Shown here in pieces: positions 35,585 to 47,039 of a stretch of 64,000 nucleotides of DNA. The stretch is from positions 148,123,229 to 148,187,228 of the forward strand of contig NC_061114.1 in the NCBI RefSeq assembly GCF_002878395.1, in the 5' to 3' direction. Within the stretch, counting starts at the first letter, position 1. Each line of letters opens with the position of its first letter. The translations under genes and the position numbers were made by a program. This stretch comes from Capsicum annuum (taxonomy: Eukaryota > Streptophyta > Magnoliopsida > Solanales > Solanaceae). A model generated the notes under the pieces. It saw only the letters and a program-made list of their open reading frames with translations. It did no database searches and was not told the origin of the DNA.

Positions 35585-35880
35585 AGTGAGAGACTCTAAC
35601 TACTCACATAGATCCATGCAAGCAAGGGACTCAACCACATGCTCACATATTAAGCGTGGGACTCTAACCTCATGGAAAATTAGATAGGGGACCCTAACCC
35701 AGAGCCAATTAATTTGGCAAGGCACTTCAACTTCATGAGATCTCATTATGAAAGGGAATTAAACCACAAGAGATTCCATAAGGAAAGGGACTTTAACCTC
35801 AAGCCATCACGACTACCATTAGTCGACATTAGGACTCTAACCCTTTGCCCATGCATCTACATACATTTATTTCCACACAT
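35585..35880 (-). repeat. Imperfect repeats of GGGACT(C/T)TAACC in LTR D
   Basis: Phrases such as GAGACTCTAAC, GGGACTCAACC, GGGACTCTAACCTCA, GGGACCCTAACCC and GGGACTTTAACCTCA recur every 30-50 bp. The right LTR shows the same array near 43190-43410. It is a minisatellite-like LTR section, on the minus strand reading GGTTAGAGTCCC. Confidence 0.6.
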
Positions 35881-36726
35881 AAGAACTTTAAGCCATTAAG
35901 CCAGTAAAATACCATACATGACTATATGGTCTCCATGGGATCCTCCAGTGCTTAACATTTTTAATAGTCTAAGGCCTTTGTTCAACTCGTCGTACAATTT
36001 AAAATATGGTCCTAGTGACCCTTACAAGCCATCACACTTAATTAGCAATTCTATACCATAATTTAGTTAAACACACCATTCATGTTCCTTTTCATGTTAT
36101 GGACTTTAACCCTCTTCTCATTCATCAGTACAGTAAGGTCATCAATTACACAATACATGGCTTATTTTATCTTTATAGTATCATTTATCAAACATCCACA
36201 CATATTGGGCCACTGACCTAGTTTAAAACATCATCAACATGCAAATAGACATCTTACTTAGACATTTTTATAAACACCTTGTGTACATGCCTTTACCAAG
36301 ACTAATTTCATGGAATAAGTAATCAAGAATATGGTTGCTCAAGACCCACATTATAGACCACATACAACAAGAATTCATATGAGCAAACTTCCATCAATTA
36401 CATGTATAAACATAATTCTAAGCAAGAATCATCATTATTAATCATTAAGCAACAAAACCCTTTTTCATTGGATTTTAAAAACCACTATACACTCTTAGTA
36501 ATCCATGTGTGACATAAATGTATTTAGAGTTATTTAGAAAGGGGAAGAGTTACATGCCTTAAATAAGATGAATCAACAAGAATGTTGGCTTCACTTTGCC
36601 CCTTGAAGACTTCTCTTTAAACCCTAGCCTCCAATCCTTCAAAGATGAGCTTGAGAGAGTATTTATGTTGTTTGATCCATCAAAATAGATGTTTAGGAGG
36701 GTGCACAAACTTATATATTGAAAGAA

Positions 36727-36842
36727 TTTAGGGTTTGAGACATGGGAAATGACCACAAGGTACTTTTGGATTTAGGATTTAGGATTTAGGGTTTGAGACA
36801 TGGGAAATGACCGCAAGGTACTTTTGGATTTAGGATTTAGGA
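36727..36842. repeat. 58-bp tandem duplication in LTR D
   Basis: Copies at 36727-36784 and 36785-36842 differ at one base (GACCACAAGG versus GACCGCAAGG). The unit ends in a TTTAGGATTTAGGA run. It is absent from the right LTR, so it arose after D inserted. Confidence 0.85.
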
Positions 36843-37097
36843 TTTAGGAGGGTGCACAAACTTTTGGTCGAGGCATCACTATATATGATTGGTCTGGGTA
36901 CAACTAGTATATTAATGTATGGTTGATTTGAACCTCTTTCGTATCTAGGAAAGTGAATGACTCTCACCATACTTCCTAGGGTATTATAGCTGGCCACCAA
37001 ATTATATCCAAATGGTATGAGTAGTACCCTCAGTCGTACCAAGTCCAGAGACATTAAATGAGGGAATTTTTCAATGATTCAAAGTCTAGGTGTTTCA

Positions 37098-37111
37098 ATT
37101 CTCCCCCACTT
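37098..37111 (-). other. Polypurine tract of element D
   Basis: On the minus strand AAGTGGGGGAGAAT precedes the LTR start TGAAACACC. It defines the internal boundary of the 3' LTR. Confidence 0.88.
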
Positions 37112-37639
37112 TGTTCATTCGTCTGTGAATGATAGGTAACGCAAGCAATAAAGACAACCTAACACATTATCACACATCAAACCAATCCTTGATAAGTTAA
37201 AACACGCATACAACAAGGGAAAACACAATATTTATCATGATAATCTTCAAACACCCACTTCATTTCATTGATCTTGGGATTCACACCCATCATTTATCAA
37301 AGACACTTATTCATTTAAAAGCTCAAATAGCTCAGGGACTTACACCCCTTACTTAACAATACATACTTATTTCACAACTTATGGAATTCAACCCATCAAC
37401 TCATCATGGATACTTACTCAATTCAATTATTAGGGACTCAGACCCATCATCAACCAAAGACATAAATCAACTTAAGATAATATAGGACTTAAACACATCA
37501 CAACAAAATATATATAATTTCAAAACATTAGTGACTTGAACCCATGGTCTAATATGACACAAATCACTCAACACATTGGGGACTTTAACCCATTGTCCAA
37601 CAAAGAGCTCAATCAAAGAAAGGAGATCAACACATTCCT

Positions 37640-37812
37640 CCATCCCATATGTTTTGAACAGGATATAAATGCGGATACTTAGACTTCACATTTTCTTCCC
37701 CTTCCCATATAACTACCTGAGAATTATTGTTCCTCCCTAGAAACTTTACCGAAGCCACTTATTTCATATGGAACCGACTAAGTTATCGATCCAAGATTCT
37801 CACTAGGATCTC
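37640..37812 (-). pseudogene. Chromodomain of element D
   Basis: The minus-strand reading gives DPLSYEEILVRILDR, a stop, then LSRFHMK, a stop, and ASVKFLGRNNNSQVVIWEGE followed by ENVKSKYPHLYP. It corresponds to the ILDR..R.LR.K.VASVKV.W...ATWE pattern of Tekay/Del. Trp of the VLWRN block is Gly here and Thr of ATWE is Ile. Confidence 0.75.
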
Positions 37813-37813
37813 C

Positions 37814-39139
37814 TCATAGGATAAAGGGTCCGAGAAACCAACATCCCTCAAGGGAAAACCAATGAAGGATCAACCACATATTTCCACAACATAGATACAC
37901 GAAAACTGGGTAAATAGAGTTCATACCATAAGGCAACTCCAACTCATTGGAAACATTATTAACCCCCTTCATAATCAAGTAGGGACAAACATACTGAGGA
38001 CTAAGATTCCTCTTTTTACCAAACCTCATCACTCCATTCATGGAAGACACTTCCAAGAATATCCAAATGCCATCATTAAACTCTAAGTCTCTACAGCTAA
38101 CATCTATATATAACCTTTGGATACTTCGAGTAGTTTTCAACCTATCATGAATTACCTTCACCTTTTGTAAGGCTTGGTGGACTAAATAAGGGCCAAGTAA
38201 CTTCCCCTTGCCAACGTCATACCACCTAATAGAAGATAGACATCTCCTACCATTTAATGCCTTAAAAGGAGCAATGACAATGCTAGAGTGGTAACTATTA
38301 TTATAGGCAAACTAAATTAAAGGCAAGTGGTCATACCAACTACCACCATAATCAATCACACAAGCCCATAATATATCCTCCAATGTTTAGATAATCCTTT
38401 TCTCTTACCCATCTGTTTGCTAGTGGAAGGCAGTACTATGGCATACACTAGTACCCAAACCTTTTTGTAATGACTTCCATAAGTGGGATAAAATAGAGGA
38501 CCACAATAAAAAATAACAGAGAATGAAGCAGCATGAAACATCACGATCTCCACAAGATACAACTTAGCATAATCTTCAACTAAGTAATTTTTCCTCACGG
38601 GTAAAACATGAGCGGACTTGGTCATTTAATCAACAATGACTCAAAAAGAATAACATTAATTATGTGATCTAGGTAGATCGGTTATGGAATCTATATTAAT
38701 TTCCTCCCACTTCTATTTGGGCAGCACAATTTCTTGGTAAAACCCACTGGGCCTCATCTTCTCAACTTTCTCTTATTGACATACCATACTCTTGATCACA
38801 TAGCTAGCCACATCACATTTTATATTGCTCCACTAATAAAACTCTCTAAGGTTGTGATACATCTCGGTGGAATCGGGATATATAACGTACTGAGAATCAT
38901 GAGCCCTAGGCATGACTGTTTCCCTTAATCCATCGATTTCGGGAACACTTAGCCTACTTGGTATCGCAAGATACCATAACCACCAATCAAATATTCTACC
39001 ACTTTGTGTTGACCCACATTACTCTTGATCTTCATAAAATCGGGGTGAAAGGATTTCTTATCCTTTATCTCAACAACAAGAGATGACTGAGACACCAAAA
39101 GCACAAATATACCCCCATCCTCGGAGTCTGCAAGTCAAA
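37814..39139 (-). pseudogene. Integrase of element D
   Basis: There are two long open pieces. The piece 38356-38625 starts at TKSAHVLPVRKNYLVEDYAK in the core, just after the first catalytic Asp position ('IVD' near 38630-38640). The second Asp region is altered: FHAASFSVIFYCGPLFYPT in place of the usual VSIISDRG. The piece then ends past the Glu region (QMGKRKGLSKHWRIYYGL, where ERTIQ would be expected), so Glu is Lys. The piece 37814-38161 holds the C-terminal GVMRFGKKRNLSPQYVCPY and SNELELPYGMNSIYPVF. The zinc region lies near 38740-38940 and is heavily mutated. Confidence 0.82.
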
Positions 39140-39755
39140 CTACAAGATTAGAAAATGATGAATTTTTTTCACTAATTCACACTTATCCTTATCTATATGG
39201 GTTAAACTCCTCATGGAAAATCTATTAAGAGCATCGACGACCACGTTCACCATACCGGGATAGTTATAAAGACTCATATTATAGTCTTTCAATAAATCAA
39301 GCTGATGTCGTTGGTGGAGATTTAACTCCTTACGGGTAAACACATATGGGATAGTCTTATGATCGAAAAATATATCAACATAAACCCCATATATATAATA
39401 TCTCGATATCTTTAATGCAAAGTCCATGGCTAACAACTATAAGTCATGAGTAAGGTCGTTCTTCTAATGAACTTTCAATTGTCTAGAAACATAGGCCACC
39501 ACCCTACCATGATGCATCAATACACAACCAAGTCCAACACAAGAAGCATCACTATAAATTATAAAACCATCACAAACCTCAAGCAAGGTTAAAGTTAGAG
39601 CCAAAGTTAATTTATCTTTCAAGTTCTCAAAACTATCCTCACATGTATCAGACCACAAGAACTTAACCTTCTTTTTGGTAAATTTTGTCAACGAGTCAGC
39701 TATAGTAGAGACTCTCCACAAATATTTTAAAGTAACTATCTGGACCCAAGAAGCT
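39140..39755 (-). pseudogene. RNase H of element D
   Basis: The piece 39464-39721 includes KKVKFLWSDTCEDSFENLKD, GFIIYSDASCVGLGCVLMHH and VVAYVSRQLKVH, with the first catalytic Asp present (YSDAS). In the codon run HDL-stop-LLAMDFALK (near 39425-39445) the stop stands exactly at the catalytic Glu (GAG to TAG). The piece 39140-39436 continues with YIYGVYVDIFFDHKTIPYVF and ends with PGMVNVVVDALNRFS, the usual junction with integrase. Confidence 0.86.
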
Positions 39756-40625
39756 CTACATATCCATTGGAGTAATAGGTCTATGCCACTTCTTTACCGC
39801 TGCAACCTTTTGGGGATCTACCATGATCCCTTCACTAGAGATAGCATAACCAATAAAAGCAATTGCTTTCAACCAAAACCTATACTTAGAGTACTTGGAA
39901 TATAAATAATGATCCTTGAATGTTTCCAACATGGAATGAAGGTGATATATATAATTTGCCTCACACTTAGAATAAACTAAGATATCATCAATACAGACAA
40001 TGACAAATATGCCCAAGAACAGACGGAGGACCCTATTCATCAAGTCCATGAATTTCGCCTGGTCATTAGTCAACCCAAAAGACATAAAAAGAAAATCATA
40101 GTGACCATACCGGGTTCTAATGGTAGTCTTAGGGATATCTGCATTCCTAATCTTAAGCTAATGATAACCCAATATAAGTGAAACAATTTGCACCCTGAAG
40201 TTGATTAAATAATTTAGCGATCCCAGGAAGAGGATATTTATTCTTTATAGTGACTTTGTTTAACTGGTGATAATCAATGCACATATAAAGAGAACCATAC
40301 TTCTTGCGCATCAATAACATGGGAGCACCCTACGGAGACATACTAGGGTGGTTTAAAAGTCTATCTAAGAGGTCTTTCAATTTCTTGTTAAGCTCCTGCA
40401 ACTTGGCCGGAGCCATTCTATAAGATGGGATAGAAATCAAACAAGTGTCCAGAACAAGACCAGTTCCAAAATCAATTTCCCTATTAGGAGGAACTTTGGG
40501 AAAATCATTGAGTAATACCTCAGGAAACTCATTAATCATGGTAATAGATTCTAGAGAAGGCTCTTCAAAGTTAGATTCTTTAAATCTGGCCAAATGATAC
40601 AAATACCCCTTTGAAATCAACTTTT
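39756..40625 (-). pseudogene. Reverse transcriptase of element D
   Basis: The N-terminal piece 40330-40620 gives EFPEVLLNDFPKVPPNREID, LISIPSYRMAPAKLQELNKK and LKDLLDRLLN. The palm is interrupted between 40086 and 40329. There the readable fragments are '[21 protein letters not shown]'-like near 40255-40310 and a decayed SKIDLR block. The piece 39756-40085 gives MSFGLTNDQAKFMDLMNRVL, the catalytic box VIVCIDDILVYSK, FWLKAIAFIGYAISSEGI and VDPQKVAAVKKWHRP. The second Asp pair is intact. Confidence 0.88.
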
Positions 40626-41290
40626 TGGCCTTTCAATAAGAAGTGAACCTTTCTTTTTGTATTAGGGAACCACCGTCCTATACATTGACTAGCTCATTAG
40701 GGAATTTGAACATGACCCTATGGGTATTACAATAAAATGAAGCATAGCAAGAGGGAAACCAATCAATCCCTAGATAGACATCAAAATCAACCATGTCCAA
40801 CTCTATCTAGTTTACAAGAGCATTCGTACCACCAACCGATATCACACACCCCTTTATACCCTTCTAACAACCACAATGTATTTTACCGAGGTAGAAATGA
40901 AAAAAGTAGCCAACAGACTCTTAAGACCATAATCAAGATACATAGCCACATACGGGGTCAATATGAAAGAGTAGACCCTGGATTAACCAAATAATACACA
41001 TCATAGGAGAAAAGTCTCAACATACTTGTGATAACATCAGGAGATGGCTCACAATGCTGGCAAGTAGCAAGAGCATATAAATAGTTCTGGACAGCACCGG
41101 TGATAAAAACAAAGGCAGAGGCAGATATAGCACTCTTCAGCGTGGGAGTAGATGGAATAGCAATACGGGCCCTGTCGGCCCAAAAAGCAACTAGAGAGCG
41201 GCACTCATGCTGCATGTTCCCTATATAACCATAATGGAAACATTTGTTTTTCCACTTCTCACACTAACCATGATAACTTTAAACACATAA
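40626..41290 (-). pseudogene. Zinc knuckle, protease and linker of element D, with N-P-G
   Basis: Near 41200-41250 the knuckle reads CFHYGYIGNMQHEC, so the second Cys is Tyr and His is Asn. In the piece 40958-41215 the protease motif is DVYYLVNPGSTLSY. At 40973-40984 the codons give N-P-G-S, where Asn comes from Asp by one transition. Pro stands in the Ser/Thr position, as in element B. A stop follows at once and the rest of the protease (about 40680-40955) is scrambled, with a 'GLIGF'-type trace of the C-terminal block. Confidence 0.8.
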
Positions 41291-42215
41291 TCTTTAAGGA
41301 GTATGAGGTGGAGCCAACTGGGCACCACTAGCCTAGAATTGGGCACCATGTGCTCGGTTCCCACCACTGAACTGAATCTGATGATCACCCAAAAATTTTG
41401 GGTAAGTAAAGAGAATACTAGCCGAGGAGAAAAAACTCAAACTCCCCCACTTCTTCCATGGCCTCTAGCCACCATCACCACCACTATGGTCAAAAGTCCT
41501 AAATTGTTTTCCTTGCTACTCACTAAGCTAAACTTGCTTCTTTTTATCTTGTTCCACTTATTGCAAATACAAAATCAACCTATAAATATCCATGTTTTCA
41601 ATCAACAAGGCCATCTTGCGGTCATGGACTAACTCATGGAACAATCCCAAGAGCAACTTATGCATTCTATTCATCATGGTAGAAACCATCTCTGTAGCAT
41701 ACCTTTGCAATTGATGGAATTTTAAGGCATACTCTTGAATGGACATCCTCTCTTAATTCAAGTAAACAAACTCTTCTACCTTCTCCTCCCTCAACTCTTG
41801 ATGAAAGAAGCAGTCTAAGAAAGCCTCAAAGATGTAGAGGTGTTGATGCTAGCCCTGCCATGTGGGAGGACTTCTTCCTCAACCTCCATACCAAAAAATA
41901 TACCAACCTAATAAATGGGATAATTCATATGGCTTAAAGAAGAAATGGTATTTGGAACACCATGCTCCACTTATAAAGCTACCAATTCAGTCAAGAGGTT
42001 AATAGAGCAACGAAACTCCGCATTAGTAAATCCCACTGAGGTGACAGAATATGATGGTAAATATCATAGTTAGTCTTAGTAGGGATAGGTCGAATCCCAC
42101 AAAGATGGTCAGATGCTTTAGCCCTAGCTCCCGTCCAAACTCTAAAAATTGGATGAGCTTCATCCATAGGGACCTTAGAAGGGTTTGCCGAAGTCTCAAC
42201 TCTCCTATGAGGCAT
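41291..42215 (-). pseudogene. gag of element D
   Basis: The ATG at 42213-42215 starts MPHRRVETSANPSKVPMDEA, close to the 5' LTR primer site and typical in its basic start. The capsid is in pieces. 41558-41746 reads MSIQEYALKFHQLQRYATEM and VSTMMNRMHKLLLGL, the C-terminal capsid block 'S..EY.LKF..LSRYA..MV'. Low-complexity Pro/Thr/Gly sequence follows toward the zinc knuckle near 41300-41470. Confidence 0.78.
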
Positions 42216-42410
42216 GATCGAAAAGATAGAAAGCAGAAATTAGAGGAATCCAAGACCTTAGACTCTGCAGATTAAGATTGAAACACAAGAAAGGAAAACA
42301 TTTCTCAAAGTGTCTCACAACTCCTATTTTATAAGTGTGGTGCACTTCACAACTATAAAATAGACTCTACTCGACATGGTATTATGGAGACTTAACTGAC
42401 CATGAACCTA

Positions 42411-42424
42411 GGCTCTGATACCAA
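42411..42424 (-). other. Primer binding site of element D
   Basis: On the minus strand TTGGTATCAGAGCC is a perfect match to the initiator-Met-tRNA 3' end complement. It sits one base from the right LTR. Confidence 0.92.
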
Positions 42425-42425
42425 C

Positions 42426-44814
42426 TATAAAATCGAGCCATGTCATATGCGTATCTCAAGCCCACATGAATCGGAGGTCGCCCAAAACCCACCATAATTA
42501 TCACATCAATCACATGGGTCGAGTAAATCCTGACCATATAATGGGATAGCAGAATATGTGCTACAAGTCATAACTTAAACATGTCTAAGAACATCATTAG
42601 ATTCATCAACTAACCAATGTACCCCAAGTCCACAGTCATCAACAACACCTCTATACAATTGAAGTTAGAAATGTATATGTTGGGAAAAGCCCCAAACAAT
42701 AGCTAAACTAAGTCAAATGACTAAGTCTAAAGATAGGGGACCACCAATAAATGTCTTCCAATATAAGGAAGCTCACCACTCTGTAGTCGATGGATGAATT
42801 TCTATGATATCCTAATCACTGTGCAAGAAGAGAAGAAGATGCTCCAAGCCCTATATTGCATGGGCATATAACATCTGAATATAGTTAGCGGTTGGAATGC
42901 TAGCATGTAACTTAGGGATAAGGATAAATTAGGATCATCATTCATGAACAACCAATATATCATAATCAATCCTATTTATAATCCTATCTATAAGTATGTA
43001 TATATATATCACATTCTAATCAAGGGGTTAACTCTTATTAATATTTTGGACACACTCATTCATCATACTTGCAATGGAGGACTCCAACCTTCCACACTTA
43101 TAGATTCAAGCATTTCTTATTAGGCGTAAGACTTTAACAATAATCATATATTATTAAGGGATTCCATGCACATACACATCAATTTAAGTGACGAACTCTA
43201 ACCACTCACACACATCCATTCAAGAAAGGGACTCTAACCATAATCTCTCACATTAGGTAATGGACTCTAACCTTATATGGTATTAGATAGGGGACCCTAA
43301 CTCCAAGATAATTCATTTGGCATAGTACTTTGATCTCATGAGATATCATTATGCAAGGGACTTTAACTACAAGTAATTCCATTAGTCAAGGGACTTTAAC
43401 CTCAAGCCATTATGACTAACATTAATCGATATTGGTACTCCAACCCTTTGTCTATGCATCCCAATATATTAAATTCAATACATAAGGACTTTAACCAATT
43501 TAGCAAATTTAACACCATATATGACCACTTGGGATACTCCATTTCTGAACCATTTCAATTTGACAAGGACTTCATTCAACTCATCATACAATTCAAACTA
43601 TGGTTTTCAAGACCTTTATAAGATATTCACACTTCATTAGTAATTTTATACCATAATTTAGTTCAACACACCATTCAAGTTCATTTTTATGATAGGGACT
43701 TTAAACCCTTCTCATTTATCAAGCCATCAAGGTCATCAATTATATAATACATGGCTCATTGTATCTTCACAGTATCATATATAAAGTATTCATACATATT
43801 AGGCCATTTCCCAGGTTAAAAACAACCTTATCATGTAACTAGACATCTTACTTAGTCATTTTTACAAACACCATGTCTACATGCCTTTAGCAAGACCAAT
43901 TTCATGGTTGAAACCATCAAGACTAGGGTTTTTCAATACCCACATTTTAGACCATATAAAACAAGAATTCACATGTAAAAACTGCCACCAATAAGATGTA
44001 TAAACATAATTCTAAGGAAGAATCACCATTATTCATCATTAGGAAACAAAACCCTTTTTTATATAATTTTCAAAACCACCATGTACAATTACTAATCCAA
44101 GTTTTAAATACATGGGTTTAGACATATTTAGAAAGGGGAAGAGTTACATGCCTTAAACAAGATGAATAACTATGAATATTGATTTCACTTTTCCCCTTAA
44201 AGACCAATCTTGAAACCCTAGCCTCCAATCCTTCATAGATGAGCTTGAGAGAGTATTTACGGTGTTTAATCCATAAAAATGGATGTTTACTAGGCTAATC
44301 ACTTTTATAGTTAGAGGGTTTAGGGTTTTAGATTTGGAAAAATGACCACAAGGCCCTTAGTTAAAAGCTGAAAATTTAACCTGTCTAGGGGTATGACTCA
44401 ACATATGACTCCCTTAAGTTATTGTAACCTAGGGTACGAGTGGTACCCTAAATTGTACGCTAGGCTTCCCATAGGTGACACAAATTGTTAAGGATACAAC
44501 CATGCAGCTTCTATTAGTATCCAAAGGGTATGACTCAACCCTAACTCATACCCATAAACTATATCAAAAATAGTCCACTTTTGGTCGACACATCACTCTG
44601 TACGTTTGGTCATGGTACAACTCGTACCTTAAGGTATTATTTATTTGATTCTCAATTGTAATTAGGATAGTGAGTGAACTTAATCAAACTTCCTAAAGTA
44701 TGATAGGGGGTCACCAACTTGTATTCAAAGGGTACGACTAGTACCCTCAGTCATACCAAGGCCAGAGATATCAAATGAGGTAATTTTTCAATGGGTCAAA
44801 GTGTAGGTGTTTCA
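42426..44814 (-). repeat. 5' LTR of element D (right copy, 2.39 kb)
   Basis: It runs from TATAAAATCGAGCC to ...GGTGTTTCA. It is collinear with 34815-37097 except for the region near 44310-44600, which is longer and unique here. ORF 43412-43621 is not a gene. Confidence 0.86.
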
Positions 44815-45558
44815 ATAGAAGAAATTCAAGAACACAATGAGAAATTGTAGAAATGTAAATAACATTAACTTTTTATTTTGAGAACCCCTTGCTTAACATA
44901 ATTAAACCACGACCCACACCAGTAGGATTTAACTAACCACATCACTAATAATCATGAAATAAAACAACTATATCACATATTCAATCTAAAAATTAAACTC
45001 ATAATTCCTACATCACTTATAATAATTCTATTGCTACACAAACTGACAATAACACTACAATGCGAACTTTACAAGACAACTCCTGCTAGAGAAAAACCCA
45101 AGAAAAATTCAATTGCAAAAACTACTTACAAGGATCTCTTGAAAAAGAAGTGAGTTTCCAATTGTAAGATCAATATGAAAATTCAATTAACTTAGAAACG
45201 ACGACCTATTTCACTATGACCAAATGGATTCTAAATTGTTGAATCTTTGCAATAAGCAATGAGGCTTTTTCTTGAGAAAATATAATTTTTGAATTAATAA
45301 AAAAAAACTTCACTATACAAAAGATGATATATTTGTATATATATGATCATTCGGAGGGAAGCCTCTTCATTTGTGGACATGGGAGAGAACCACCAAAAAT
45401 GTTTCCTACTATTCTACTGACACTACTAGAGAGTACAGGAAAGCTAGTAGAAATGACCAATGTGTGTACATGTATATTTGGATTCCTGTTAATATAACTA
45501 GTACTTCTTGATGGTTTTCAATCATCAAAATTTAACATAATAAGACCATGTTAAAACA

Positions 45559-45572
45559 ACATTTCCCAAATT
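45559..45572 (-). other. Polypurine-like tract of the copia element
   Basis: On the minus strand AATTTGGGAAATGT stands immediately before TGTTTTAACATGG. It is short and interrupted, as is common in copia elements. Confidence 0.55.
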
Positions 45573-45813
45573 TTTTATTATGATATACGCAGATTTATTC
45601 ACCTTCATACTTCCCTTTACACCAGCATTAGCCAGCAGAAAAAACCCTCAAAACATCCCTTTTCATCATGCTTCTCCTAGTTTCAAAAATCAGTCAAATG
45701 TTACCTTTCAACAATAACAATAAACCATACAAATCTTACCTCTTTTGCTATTATAAAAAAAGATAAAGCAGCAAAACAAAGGAACATAGAAGAAACAAAT
45801 TTCTACCTACTTT

Positions 45814-46140
45814 TCATAAACATGAAATTAGAGATGAATTAATTTGATAAATAAATTCTTTTAAAATTTTCCATTCCTTCAGCCTTAGTAAAATATCAGC
45901 AACTTGATCCTTTGATTGAAGAAAATACATATCGATAAGCCCCCTCTTAACATTGTCTTTTGGGAAGTTATAGTGAATATTAATATGTTTGGTCCTCTTG
46001 TGCTGAACGTGAATTTTTTCCTTATTAAGAGAACAAGTGTTGTCACAGAGTAATGGAACGTTCTTAGTAATTACACCAAACTCCTCATGATGTTTCTTAA
46101 TCATTGAAGAGAAGCATAATATATAGTTGTAGCTACATAG
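45814..46140 (-). pseudogene. Ty1/copia RNase H C-terminus
   Basis: The 96-codon piece reads VPLLCDNTCSLNKEKIHVQH, KRTKHINIHYNFPKDNVKRG and LIDMYFLQSKDQVADILLRL. This is the conserved end of a Ty1/copia polyprotein (LLCDN.SA...NP..H.RTKHI.I..HF.RD..). Most key residues are kept, including CDN and RTKHI. Upstream sequence (beyond 46141) is lost to another LTR. The element would continue rightward; the integrase near 63 kb may be the same copy. Confidence 0.88.
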
Positions 46141-46241
46141 TAAACATCAACTATAGAAGGAGAAATTGGGTCTATATCTAGTTCCTAAGAATTAAATAAA
46201 AATTTAGAAATTTGAGCCTTTCTTGATCTATTTTTTCTTAT

Positions 46242-47035
46242 TATCAAGACCCAATTTGGCAGGTCATGATCACACCTACTATAACCCACCAGTAGATAAG
46301 CCAACCCATAGTCTTAAAATTTTAGTAATTAAAAACCAAGAAAAAGCATAAAGACAGTAAAATAAATATAAGAAAATACTAATATATATAAGATAGTCGA
46401 AAACCTGGTGGAATTAGTACAAGAGCTACTAACACAATAAGAGTACAAGGATAAAATACAAAATAAATATACAGGTAAAACACATCTCTAAATATAATAT
46501 AGAGATAAGCCTAATTCATAAGAGAGAGAATAGTTACTTTCCAAATATAGGAGCTCACCCAAAATCTTTGATCCTAAGCTGCTTCGCTCATGCTCATAAT
46601 AATAGTGAGAACCCATACCATCATATAAAGACGCAGAAATGTAGTATGAGTAACAAATATGTCATACTCAATATACAATAGTAATCTAAGCTCCAAAGAT
46701 ATTTCAAATATGAATAACATGCAAGAAGGAATGTAAACTAAGGAAAAATATCCTACAAGCAAACCTAATAAAATAAGGAAGACATTAAGGATGACCTATC
46801 CTATTCTAGCTATGTTTAGGAACTAAATAACTATACCATATATCACTGGCCAATTTAAAAATAGTGTGTGAGAGAAGGATATATAGTAGTGTACTAGGCC
46901 AAGGAGTGAATTTACAACATGAATAAATAAAGAAAGAGAAGGATCTACGGTAATACCATAGATAGATGCATATGTGAACACACACACACACATATAAGTA
47001 TATGATAAGACTTAACTTACACATCAATGTAAGTG
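46242..47035 (-). repeat. Gypsy-type LTR fragment
   Basis: It begins TATCAAGACCCAATTTGGCAGGTCATGATC, close to the TGTCA(A/C)GACCC starts of gypsy LTRs in minus orientation. It has GGAGCTCACC near 46550 and ends where repeat F starts. There is no partner copy in the window. ORFs at 46574-46762 and 46806-47090 lie within or across its edge. Confidence 0.5.
46978..46992. repeat. (AC)n microsatellite
   Basis: ACACACACACACACA is followed by TATA. The size is modest. Confidence 0.8.
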
Positions 47036-47039
47036 CAAA

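Larger units (their letters stand above)
34815..37097 (-). repeat. 3' LTR of element D (left copy)
   Basis: It is 2283 bp long and matches 42426-44814 along most of its length. Shared blocks include AAATCGAGCCATGTCATAT, the run of 'GGGACT(T/C)TAACC' phrases near 35590-35850, and GGTAC-rich stretches. Near 36692-36865 it differs: a 58-bp tandem duplication and a repeated TTTAGGAGGGTGCACAAACTT block replace about 200 bp of the other copy. ORFs at 35714-35899, 36559-36756 and 36830-37054 are not genes. Confidence 0.86.
34815..44814 (-). mobile_element. LTR retrotransposon D (Ty3/gypsy chromovirus, Tekay/Del-like) inserted in a copia LTR
   Basis: D is a minus-strand element of 10.0 kb with left (3') LTR 34815-37097 and right (5') LTR 42426-44814. 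A perfect initiator-Met-tRNA primer site lies beside the right LTR and a polypurine tract beside the left. The internal region holds gag, protease, RT, RNase H, integrase and chromodomain remnants in order. On the element's strand the LTR starts TGAAACACCTA. The other end has decayed (TTACACGACCC at the left, TATAAAATCG at the right). The target duplication is only partial (ATTAA and ATAGA). Confidence 0.9.
34799..45558 (-). repeat. Ty1/copia LTR, about 0.76 kb, split by element D
   Basis: The parts are about 34799-34814 and 44815-45558. On the minus strand the LTR starts TGTTTTAACATGGTC at 45558. It carries an AT-rich TATA-like segment (TATATATACAAATATA, near 45330-45347) and runs on to the D insertion. 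The piece left of D is only about 16 bp, so the outer end is approximate. Downstream on the plus coordinate are a polypurine tract and a copia RNase H, as expected for a 3' LTR. Confidence 0.6.

Noticed and set aside
40737..42275. Plus-strand ORFs at 40737-40994, 41303-41632 and 42051-42275
   Set aside because: They are shadows of gag and protease of D on the other strand; only the minus strand shows family motifs.
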